Positions 1 through 6,190 of a DNA stretch of 7,824 bases are shown in pieces. This stretch comes from CAZBMJ01 sp964493205. GTDB taxonomy: Bacteria > Myxococcota > UBA727 > JABDBI01. A program made the position numbers and the translations under genes. Below the pieces are notes generated by a model. The model saw only the letters and a list, made by a program, of their open reading frames with translations. It did not search any database and was not told where the DNA came from. The stretch covers positions 1-7,824 of the forward strand of contig CAZBMJ010000058.1 in NCBI GenBank assembly GCA_964493205.1. The letters run 5' to 3'. Every line of letters begins with the position of its first letter. Within the stretch, counting starts at the first letter, position 1.

Positions 1-148
1 ATATTTTATAAATTTACTCGAAATTTTCATTACATCACCACAATAAATACAATCATTAGAGTGTAAGTGTAACGAATACACGCTTGCAGTCAAGGCAGAG
101 TTGGATCTCTTGATGGATTATTTTGATATTTTAACTGCTTATTAAGCT

Positions 149-703
149 ATGAAAAAATTACTTATTTTTATTATGCTGTTACACCATATTTACGCTCACA
201 GCGAAGCTTTTGGTAACAAAATCATAAGTTTACCCATTTTTGGATTTGAATTAGTTGACAACATAGCTATTAATAAAAAAAAACCACTGGGAATTTCTTA
301 TGACTATTTAATAGGGGCCAAATTTGCTGCCGCTTTTGATTATGATTGGTATTGGATTTCTCAAAGCCATGTAAGCTTTGGTCCTATGAGCCAAACTAAA
401 AAAGTTTTAAGCTCTATTAATGCTGGCAGTGGAGTTAAATATAACTTTAGCGAACAAGATCTTAGAGTTTACAGCACCTTACTTATAAATTATTTACAAT
501 TTTTAGGAAAAGCCGCCACAGAGCTCAAAAATCTAGAAGGTTGGCCAATTTTTGTAGGCTTAAGCAGTGAAATTGGCCTAGAATGGATTTTTGTAGATGA
601 GTTATCAGTATCCCTTGGGGTTGATTACGGCTTTTATATAAATATTCACAAACCTATAAATCACCTATTATCTTTTAAAAGCGCTTTTAATATTTATTTT
701 TAA
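149..703 (+). CDS. Exported protein, probable small outer-membrane beta-barrel
   Basis: The 184-residue product starts with a signal peptide: MKK, a hydrophobic stretch LLIFIMLL, then likely cleavage after A16 (IYA) or A20 (SEA). The rest has alternating polar and hydrophobic residues rich in aromatics, with strand-like segments near 46-62, 66-78, 87-100, 105-119, 133-148, 151-165 and 173-184. It ends in AFNIYF; a C-terminal phenylalanine in an alternating strand is the usual recognition signal of outer-membrane barrel proteins. Length and strand number fit a small barrel of about eight strands. I recognise no specific family, so transport, adhesion or a structural role are all open. The ATG at 149 is the only start that keeps the signal peptide whole, but there is no clear Shine-Dalgarno sequence ahead of it (TTAAGCT). 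Its stop codon overlaps that of the convergent gene. The coding call is firm; the barrel call is inferred from pattern. Confidence 0.8.
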   Translation: MKKLLIFIMLLHHIYAHSEAFGNKIISLPIFGFELVDNIAINKKKPLGISYDYLIGAKFAAAFDYDWYWISQSHVSFGPMSQTKKVLSSINAGSGVKYNFSEQDLRVYSTLLINYLQFLGKAATELKNLEGWPIFVGLSSEIGLEWIFVDELSVSLGVDYGFYINIHKPINHLLSFKSAFNIYF

Positions 704-2163
704 CCATTGGCTTTTACTAATTTAATAGTTGTTAATTCAAAAATCAACTGGTTTTCCATCATCTTGCCTAGCTGGATTATTAAGGGGAATTCTGGATGTT
801 CCTGATGATAAACAGTTATTGACTTTTCTTTTTCGTTAATCTGTTGGATTTTAATAGAAAGTTTATTTGATTTCTTATCATCCACCTCTATTATTGTTTC
901 AACACCCACAGAAACAGGACTCATTATTGTCATAGAGCCATTCTTTTTTTGCCATTCTTTGGCTTCATACATTTTTAAAGCATATTTAGTATTTGGTTGA
1001 ATATTAAAAAAATCAATCACTTTTTTAGGCTCTACTCTATGATACGTTGACCCTTCAAAAAAATGATGATCTCTGATCAAGTGAATTAGTAAATCATTAA
1101 ACCATAAGGCAGAGGTTTTTTCTAAAGAAGTTGGATCATAACAAGGATTATTACTCAAATCATAAATAGTATAATCGTCACCTCCTCCAATAGTGTTTCT
1201 CATATCAAAAGAATGCTCTCCTCCTCGTAATCCTGAATCAAAAAGACAGTTTTGTATGCCCCAATAACTATGTCGAGCTACTAAGTAATCTCTTTCTCTA
1301 TAGTTAATAACCATAGGAGAGGTATTTTTTACTTTTGCCTCATCATAATAGGTAAAACCATCAAAAGCTCGTGATTCTTTGGCTTCATCACTGAGCAAAG
1401 CTAATTTTTCTTCATAGTTTTTAGCTTTTTCTTCATTATAAAACTGATCTTTAGGATTACTAATTTTTCTGGCTTTATCATATAATTTTTTTATATTTGA
1501 TAAAACATCGGCAATTTGTTCATGGGTTATATTACATTCTTCAAGAACTTGAGAATCTTTTTTACATACGTCTTCTAAGGTTTCATGGGAAGCTAAAAAA
1601 TTTGTACTAGCTTGTTCACCAAAGCGTAATTTTTTATGTAAATCATCTAAATATTTTTGGCTAAACTGCTCATAACTTCCACAGCAGTACTCACTTTGAT
1701 CTAAATAAAAAAAGTTAGCAATGTGCTCAATCAGCTGCCTGTGTTCTACATTCTCAAATGAATAACAATCTATTGCCTCTGGCAAAGTTTTTTCAAAACG
1801 TAAAGGAGAAGCATTCTTTGCCACTAAATTATATAAGACATAGCCCACCAAATCATTAGATTTTTGCTCTTTGGCCATGAGGTATATATCACGTACAATA
1901 AAATGCTTGTTTTTTTTTAAATCAGCGTTTTCTATTTCTGTTTTATAAGCTAATTTGCATGAGTCTTGCTTTTGCGATACCATTTTATGATAATCTTCAC
2001 TCTGCGGATCTGTTAGCTTGCACCAGTCATCATACCTATTAATAAAATCTGATATATAATCCCTTGATTTGCTACGATAACGAATAAAATCTTTTTCATT
2101 ATTTATAGATACAGCACATACATATGGCAAAAATAAAAAACAAAAAATTACTACCTTAGACAT
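700..2163 (-). CDS. Unrecognised exported protein with nine cysteines in the mature part
   Basis: The 487-residue product begins with a signal peptide (hydrophobic residues 4-15, likely cleavage after VCA at 17), so it should be exported to the periplasm or beyond. Residues 20-280 look mainly helical and charged, with a Lys/Glu-rich stretch at about 225-265. Residues 281-487 look like a separate, more globular part containing GGEHSFDMR (314-322), a GGGDD turn (326-330) and the motif HLIRDHHFFEG (361-371) followed by H375. That His/Asp/Glu cluster could bind metal, but no known enzyme signature is complete. Mature cysteines lie at 48, 69, 133, 160, 161, 200, 210, 306 and 341, compatible with disulphides in an oxidising compartment. 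The ATG is fixed by a strong Shine-Dalgarno AAGGAG (2169-2174, minus strand) five bases ahead. A promoter-like pair lies just upstream. I do not recognise the family and assign no function. Confidence 0.85.
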   Translation of the reverse strand: MSKVVIFCFLFLPYVCAVSINNEKDFIRYRSKSRDYISDFINRYDDWCKLTDPQSEDYHKMVSQKQDSCKLAYKTEIENADLKKNKHFIVRDIYLMAKEQKSNDLVGYVLYNLVAKNASPLRFEKTLPEAIDCYSFENVEHRQLIEHIANFFYLDQSEYCCGSYEQFSQKYLDDLHKKLRFGEQASTNFLASHETLEDVCKKDSQVLEECNITHEQIADVLSNIKKLYDKARKISNPKDQFYNEEKAKNYEEKLALLSDEAKESRAFDGFTYYDEAKVKNTSPMVINYRERDYLVARHSYWGIQNCLFDSGLRGGEHSFDMRNTIGGGDDYTIYDLSNNPCYDPTSLEKTSALWFNDLLIHLIRDHHFFEGSTYHRVEPKKVIDFFNIQPNTKYALKMYEAKEWQKKNGSMTIMSPVSVGVETIIEVDDKKSNKLSIKIQQINEKEKSITVYHQEHPEFPLIIQLGKMMENQLIFELTTIKLVKANG

Positions 2164-2187
2164 TACTTCTCCTTAATTTTTTATATA

Positions 2188-2215
2188 AATTTAGATAGTA
2201 ATGTTGCCGTGTCAA
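2188..2215 (-). promoter_or_regulatory. Predicted sigma70-type promoter of the exported-protein gene
   Basis: On the minus strand a perfect -35 box TTGACA (2210-2215) is followed after 16 bases by TAAATT (2188-2193), a 4/6 match to the -10 box. Transcription would begin near 2181, leaving a short leader of about 18 bases that contains the AAGGAG ribosome-binding site and ends at the ATG at 2163. The geometry supports it; the -10 match is only moderate. Confidence 0.5.
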
Positions 2216-2260
2216 TTGATGTCTTACATGAATTACAAAAATTAGGAACTAGTTTAAAAT

Positions 2261-2336
<76 letters not shown>

Positions 2337-2349
2337 AAAATCTTTGGAC

Positions 2350-2377
2350 AGACTATGCCAAGTTTTTTTTTGGTCAA
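2350..2377 (-). promoter_or_regulatory. Predicted promoter of tRNA-Phe
   Basis: On the minus strand TTGACC (2372-2377, 5/6 of the -35 consensus) is followed by a nine-A tract within a 16-base spacer and then TAGTCT (2350-2355, 3/6). The overlapping CATAGT matches -10 better but leaves only a 14-base spacer. Transcription would start about 7 bases before the mature tRNA end at 2336, which is typical for a tRNA gene. It sits just after the stop codon of the upstream brnQ gene, so tRNA-Phe need not depend on brnQ transcription. Confidence 0.4.
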
Positions 2378-2384
2378 GATACTA

Positions 2385-3467
2385 CTACAAGCTTTTTTCA
2401 TAAATTTTATGTTTAGCCAGTAAAAATGCTACCACTAACACTAAAATAACAGGATAAAATACTTTCATTATGGGCGATATTATAGCAGTTATGCCCTCAA
2501 ATTTGATCAAAGAAGTTAAAAATATACTTATTAAAGTTATGCTTAAAGCAACAAAAGCATTGATCTTAAATGTTCTCGCTAAAAAGTCTTTAAAGGCTAA
2601 TACCAATGCCACGCCAGTGGTTAAGCAGGCCAAAGAAACAGCCAGTGAAGCTATAGCACCAAAACTGCCTAAAGTTTGCCTAGCCAAGATAGAGACTAAT
2701 TTAATGCCACTTTTACCAATTAATATATCATTATGATAAGAAGACGCCAACATTAAAAATACGTATAAAATTATTAATAATATAGAACCTAAGATGCCTG
2801 CTTTTAAAAGCGTAGATTTTAGTTGTTTTTTATTGCTAAAATCATCTTTTATTAAAAATATTAACGTACTAGAAAAAAACAGAGAAGAAAATAAATCCTG
2901 CGTGTTATAGCCTTGAAATAAGCTATTAAAAAAGAGGCTTTGTGCCTCATACAGAGGCGGATCTATTTGCCCGTTTTTAAGGGCAAAAATAACCATAAAG
3001 ACCAAACAAACAAGCAAGATCGGTGTTAATACTTTACCTAAAATGCTTAGTAAGTTATTTTTATTAATCACTAAATAACCAATAATACCCAAAAAAATTA
3101 GAGAAAATAGCCATAATGGCGGCATCAAAACAAAAGTTTTAAGGGATGCGTGAGCTAAAATCACGCAGCGTGGTGCAGCTCCAAAAGGTATAAAAAATAA
3201 CAATGTTAAAAATATTAAAATAAGCCCTAATTTATGCCCCAGAAATCTTGTAAAGATCAAATAATAATCACCTTGAGCTTTAACAATAGCCAATACACCC
3301 ATAAACGGTATAAAAACAGCGCTTAAAATAAAGCCTACAGCTGAGATATAAAATAATTCTCCAGCGTCTCTGCCCAGCATGAGAGGAAATATTAAATTAC
3401 CAGAACCAAAAAACATGGAAAACAGTGCTAATCCAACAACGATAAAATTAGGCTGCGCGCTTTTCAC
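2385..3467 (-). CDS. brnQ: BrnQ-family branched-chain amino-acid transporter, second copy of the pair
   Basis: This 360-residue inner-membrane protein belongs to the LIVCS (BrnQ) family, which imports leucine, isoleucine and valine with a cation, usually Na+. The family hallmark near the N-terminus, GLALFSMFFGSGNLIFPL, is at residues 12-29. It is followed by GDYYLIF (66-72), FIPFGAAPRC (92-101), LGKVLTP (143-149), GYNTQDL (186-192) and ACLTTGVALVL (280-290). About ten hydrophobic segments are visible, and the length is below that of E. coli BrnQ (about 440 residues). The start is GTG at 3467, supported by GGAG five bases upstream (3473-3476). That start lies inside the end of the preceding brnQ-like gene, so the two overlap by 20 bases and are probably translationally coupled. 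The two proteins share all these motifs and look like tandem-duplication products. Exact substrate preference is unknown. Confidence 0.92.
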   Translation of the reverse strand: MKSAQPNFIVVGLALFSMFFGSGNLIFPLMLGRDAGELFYISAVGFILSAVFIPFMGVLAIVKAQGDYYLIFTRFLGHKLGLILIFLTLLFFIPFGAAPRCVILAHASLKTFVLMPPLWLFSLIFLGIIGYLVINKNNLLSILGKVLTPILLVCLVFMVIFALKNGQIDPPLYEAQSLFFNSLFQGYNTQDLFSSLFFSSTLIFLIKDDFSNKKQLKSTLLKAGILGSILLIILYVFLMLASSYHNDILIGKSGIKLVSILARQTLGSFGAIASLAVSLACLTTGVALVLAFKDFLARTFKINAFVALSITLISIFLTSLIKFEGITAIISPIMKVFYPVILVLVVAFLLAKHKIYEKSL

Positions 3468-4533
3468 TATGACTCCATAAAAATCTTAAAACTAAAATAA
3501 ATAAAATAGGATAAATAATCTGCATAGCAAAAGAAATGATGTTCATCAAACTGGAAAAATCAAGAAGTGACATAAACCAAATCAAAAAAAGGCTCGCAAA
3601 CAAAGAAATTTGATAGTTTTTATGCGAAATGCTCGCAATAAAGTTAGTCATCACTAAAACCAAAGCTATTTCTGTGGTAAAACAAGCCAAAAATACTATC
3701 ACTGAAGAAATTGTTCCAAAAGTAGCCCCCAAAGCTTCTTGAGCTAAAGCAGATATTAATTGCTCACCAGACAAAGAAATTAAGTTCTCACTAAAAGCCG
3801 CTGAAGAAGCCATAAGGCATGCGTATAAAACACCAAGCAAAATAACTGCGATTAAACCTGCTTGCCAAATTTTTTTAGTAAGTATGGCTTTAGGTAAATT
3901 TTGATGATTAAGCATGCCTACTAGCGTTGCAGAAAAAAATATAGCTGCGATTAAATCTTGTGTGTAATAACCTGATAGTACGCTTTTAAAAAATACGTCT
4001 GACATGGATTGCAACGGTGGGGTAAAGTTAATTTTTTCAAAAGAAGCAAACACTATTAAAAATATGGATAGCAGCAATAAAGGCGTTAGAACTTTTCCTA
4101 AAAGATTTATTACTTTGTTTTGATTCTTTATAAAAAAGTATACTAAGCTTAAAAAAATTAAAGAAAAACTCCAGATATTAGGCAAAAAGGTTATATAAGT
4201 TTTAACAGATGCATGAGCCAATAAAATACAACGTGGCCCAGAACCAAAGGGTATCCAAAATAATAAAATTAAAAAAATTAATGTTTGAGAATATTTTTTA
4301 GGCATTATGTTAATAAAAATCTTATTATAATCACCACCTGCAAGCACCATGGCTAAAATACCAAAACTTGGCAAAATCACAGCGGTAATAACAAAACCCA
4401 AAGTAGCTATGGGGAAATAGCCTTGATAATTGGCTCCAAGCAATAAAGGAAATATCAAATTACCTGATCCAAAAAACATGGAAAATAAGGCCAAACCGAC
4501 AACTAATGCACTAGGATTTTTTTTTATATTCAC
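3448..4533 (-). CDS. brnQ: BrnQ-family branched-chain amino-acid transporter, first copy of the pair
   Basis: This 361-residue multi-pass inner-membrane protein is predicted to import branched-chain amino acids by cation symport (LIVCS family). The N-terminal signature GLALFSMFFGSGNLIFPL is at residues 13-30. Other family blocks are GGDYNKIF (66-73), WIPFGSGPRC (93-102), LGKVLTP (145-151), GYYTQDL (188-194) and ACFTTEIALVL (283-293), each with a counterpart in the downstream copy. The C-terminus is basic (HSEKRAA). The start is GTG at 4533: the nearest in-frame stop upstream is a TGA at 4546-4548 and no other start codon lies between. A GGGG run seven bases ahead may serve as the ribosome site; the ATG at 4544-4546 is in another frame. 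It is the first gene of a two-gene unit, downstream of tRNA-Arg, with a promoter-like pair in the gap. Whether the two copies differ in substrate cannot be read from sequence. Confidence 0.92.
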   Translation of the reverse strand: MNIKKNPSALVVGLALFSMFFGSGNLIFPLLLGANYQGYFPIATLGFVITAVILPSFGILAMVLAGGDYNKIFINIMPKKYSQTLIFLILLFWIPFGSGPRCILLAHASVKTYITFLPNIWSFSLIFLSLVYFFIKNQNKVINLLGKVLTPLLLLSIFLIVFASFEKINFTPPLQSMSDVFFKSVLSGYYTQDLIAAIFFSATLVGMLNHQNLPKAILTKKIWQAGLIAVILLGVLYACLMASSAAFSENLISLSGEQLISALAQEALGATFGTISSVIVFLACFTTEIALVLVMTNFIASISHKNYQISLFASLFLIWFMSLLDFSSLMNIISFAMQIIYPILFILVLRFLWSHSEKRAA

Positions 4534-4563
4534 TAATAAGCCCCATCAACGCTAAATAGGTCG

Positions 4564-4592
4564 ATATTAGCCAAAAATTTTAATTGGGTAAA
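4564..4592 (-). promoter_or_regulatory. Possible promoter of the brnQ pair
   Basis: On the minus strand TTTACC (4587-4592, 4/6) and TAATAT (4564-4569, 4/6) are separated by exactly 17 bases. The site lies between the 3' end of tRNA-Arg and the GTG start of the first brnQ gene and would give a leader of roughly 25 bases. Read-through from tRNA-Arg is an alternative, since no hairpin terminator follows that tRNA, only a T6 run. Confidence 0.35.
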
Positions 4593-4596
4593 AAAG

Positions 4597-4673
4597 TGGT
4601 GCGCTCTGCAGGACTTGAACCTGCGACCCTCGGCTTAGAAGGCCGATGCTCTATCCAGCTGAGCTAAGAACGC
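4597..4673 (-). tRNA. tRNA-Arg (anticodon TCT)
   Basis: The reverse complement folds as a 77-base cloverleaf. The acceptor stem is GCGTTCT/AGAGCGC with one T-G pair, and the D stem is GCTC/GAGC. The anticodon stem is TCGGC/GCCGA with loop CTTCTAA, giving anticodon TCT, which reads AGA and AGG arginine codons. The T stem is GCAGG/CCTGC with loop TTCAAGT. CCA is encoded at 4597-4599. AGA decoding suits an AT-rich genome. Confidence 0.97.
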
Positions 4674-4691
4674 ATGATATTAACCTTGGAT

Positions 4692-4720
4692 TGTATATAG
4701 GTTTTACATACGTGTGGCAA
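4692..4720 (-). promoter_or_regulatory. Predicted promoter of tRNA-Arg
   Basis: On the minus strand TTGCCA (4715-4720, 5/6 of the -35 consensus) is followed after exactly 17 bases by TATACA (4692-4697, 4/6). The start would fall about 11 bases before the tRNA 5' end. This suggests tRNA-Arg is transcribed independently of tRNA-Pro upstream. Confidence 0.5.
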
Positions 4721-4727
4721 TAGTCAT

Positions 4728-4751
4728 AAAAAATTTATTTGATTAAATAAA
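4728..4751 (-). terminator. Possible AT-only intrinsic terminator after tRNA-Pro
   Basis: Two bases beyond the encoded CCA of tRNA-Pro, the minus strand reads TTTATTT, loop AATC, AAATAAA, then six T residues (4728-4733). A stem of seven A-T pairs followed directly by a T run has the layout of a rho-independent terminator, but an all-AT stem is weak. Its position between tRNA-Pro and the predicted tRNA-Arg promoter supports the call. Confidence 0.4.
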
Positions 4752-4753
4752 AA

Positions 4754-4830
4754 TGGTCGGGGTGGCAGGATTCGAACCTACGACTTCCTGCTCCCAAAAC
4801 AGGCGCTCTACCAAGCTGAGCTACACCCCG
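4754..4830 (-). tRNA. tRNA-Pro (anticodon TGG)
   Basis: The reverse complement folds as a 77-base cloverleaf. The acceptor stem is CGGGGTG/CACCCCG, with the C1-G72 pair characteristic of bacterial tRNA-Pro, and the D stem is GCTC/GAGC. The anticodon stem is CCTGT/GCAGG with loop TTTGGGA, giving anticodon TGG. The T stem is GTAGG/CCTGC with loop TTCGAAT. CCA is encoded at 4754-4756. Upstream on the minus strand (TTGTTG at 4865-4870, TAGATA at 4843-4848) there is only a weak promoter-like pair. Confidence 0.97.
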
Positions 4831-4980
4831 ACTTCATACGTTTATCTAAATAAAAATTATTATGCAACAACTTTTTTTTAAAATTTAATTTATTTTAGTT
4901 TTTTATATTAGCCAAATTTTAATAAACAGAAAATAAAATCAATTTATTAAAGGTTTCATCTAATATTTTGAGGTAGCTTT

Positions 4981-6144
4981 ATGATCCCTAAACGCACGCA
5001 CACATTTACCAGCGAATCAGTAACAGAAGGCCATCCAGATAAAATGGCCGATCAGATCAGTGATGCTTTACTAGATGCCTACTTAGAACAAGATCCTGAT
5101 TCACGAGTAGCGGTGGAATGCTTGCTTAAAACTGGCTTATGCCTAATCGCTGGTGAAACCAAAAGCAAAGCCTTGCTAGATATTCCTAAAATAGCTCGCC
5201 AGCAAATAGAAAATATTGGTTATAACTCTACCGATTTGGGCTTTGATGGCCAAACATGTGCCATAATGGTTGCCATAGAAGATCAATCTGCTGATATTGC
5301 CTTAGGGGTGGATGAACGGGAAGATAAAAGTCTAGGTGCAGGTGATCAAGGTTTAATGTTTGGCTATGCCTGTGATGAGACATCTGGTTTTATGCCCCTG
5401 CCTATTATGTACGCTCACGCCTTAGCTAAAAAACTTAGCTTAGTGCGTAAACAAAAAGTATTACCGTTTCTAGGACCCGATGGCAAAACACAAGTAAGTG
5501 TGGTCTATGAAAACTCTATCCCTACTAAAGTTAATAAAATAGTAGTTTCCAGCCAGCATCAAGCATGTGTATCCCAAGAACAAATTCGTGAAGCCATTAT
5601 TGAAGAAGTAATTAAAAAAGTTATCAGTAAAGAGCATTTAAAAATAGATTGTGAGATTTTAGTTAATCCCACGGGTAATTTTGTCATAGGTGGACCCAAA
5701 GGCGATACTGGTCTTACGGGTAGAAAAATTATCGTAGACACCTATGGCGGAATGGCTAGACATGGCGGAGGAGCTTTTTCAGGCAAAGACCCTTCCAAAG
5801 TTGATAGATCCGCGGCATACATGGCTCGCTATATTGCTAAAAATATTGTGGCAGCCAAAATTGCCAAACGCTGTGAAATACAGCTAGCCTATGCCATAGG
5901 AGTAAGCCTGCCTGTAAGTGTTTTAGTTAACACTTTTGGGACATCCAGTGTGGATGAACAACATATTGAAAATATGATCAAAGAAGCCGTTGATTTACGG
6001 CCACACGCTATTATTGAAAAGCTTGATTTAAAAAGACCAATTTATAAAAATACTGCAGCCTATGGCCATTTTGGTCGCATAGATGCAGATTTCGCCTGGG
6101 AACGATTAGATTTAGTAGAAACCTTTAAAAGGAGAATTTTTTAG
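4981..6144 (+). CDS. metK: S-adenosylmethionine synthetase (methionine adenosyltransferase)
   Basis: This cytosolic enzyme joins methionine and ATP to make S-adenosylmethionine, releasing phosphate and pyrophosphate; SAM is the methyl donor for RNA, DNA and protein methylation. The 387-residue length matches the family (E. coli MetK 384). Visible motifs in order are GHPDK (17-21), with the ATP-contacting histidine H18 and metal ligand D20; the first signature GAGDQGLMFGYA (119-130); GPDGKTQV (165-172) with K169; TGRKI (246-250) with R248/K249; and the glycine-rich second signature GGGAFSGKD (262-270), followed by PSKVDRSAAY. All key positions appear intact. The ATG is set by GAGG (4970-4973) seven bases ahead. 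The leader from 4831 is very AT-rich; a lone -10-like TATATT at 4904-4909 lacks a good -35, and I see no SAM riboswitch. Stop is TAG, just before a hairpin shared with the convergent ankyrin gene. Confidence 0.98.
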   Translation: MIPKRTHTFTSESVTEGHPDKMADQISDALLDAYLEQDPDSRVAVECLLKTGLCLIAGETKSKALLDIPKIARQQIENIGYNSTDLGFDGQTCAIMVAIEDQSADIALGVDEREDKSLGAGDQGLMFGYACDETSGFMPLPIMYAHALAKKLSLVRKQKVLPFLGPDGKTQVSVVYENSIPTKVNKIVVSSQHQACVSQEQIREAIIEEVIKKVISKEHLKIDCEILVNPTGNFVIGGPKGDTGLTGRKIIVDTYGGMARHGGGAFSGKDPSKVDRSAAYMARYIAKNIVAAKIAKRCEIQLAYAIGVSLPVSVLVNTFGTSSVDEQHIENMIKEAVDLRPHAIIEKLDLKRPIYKNTAAYGHFGRIDADFAWERLDLVETFKRRIF

Positions 6145-6150
6145 TCATAA

Positions 6151-6187
6151 TTAGTGTCTTTGCAAGGAGCATTCGCAAAGACGCTAA
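6151..6187. terminator. 13-bp hairpin between convergent metK and ankyrin gene
   Basis: The arms 6151-6163 (TTAGTGTCTTTGC) and 6175-6187 (GCAAAGACGCTAA) pair along all 13 positions with a single T-G wobble, around an 11-base loop. It begins six bases after the metK stop and ends three bases before the ankyrin-gene stop, the right place for a bidirectional terminator. Neither side has a proper T run, so it may act as an mRNA 3'-end stabiliser, or be a dispersed palindromic repeat, instead of a classic rho-independent terminator. Confidence 0.5.
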
Positions 6188-6190
6188 AAC

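Noticed and set aside
2247..2254. Palindrome AACTAGTT downstream of tRNA-Phe as a terminator
   Set aside because: It has no loop and would form at most a three-pair stem, with no T run placed after a hairpin.
2470..2736. 88-residue open frame on the plus strand
   Set aside because: It lies wholly inside the well-supported brnQ gene on the other strand, has no ribosome site, and its Lys/Ala-rich translation is what the reverse of a hydrophobic membrane protein gives.
4831..4980. Possible SAM riboswitch or other structured leader before metK
   Set aside because: The 150 bases are almost purely A/T with no GC-rich conserved stems or recognisable riboswitch core, and no terminator or sequestering hairpin near the ribosome site.
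5559..5741. 60-residue open frame on the minus strand
   Set aside because: It lies entirely within metK, whose conserved motifs cover this stretch; it is an antisense shadow.
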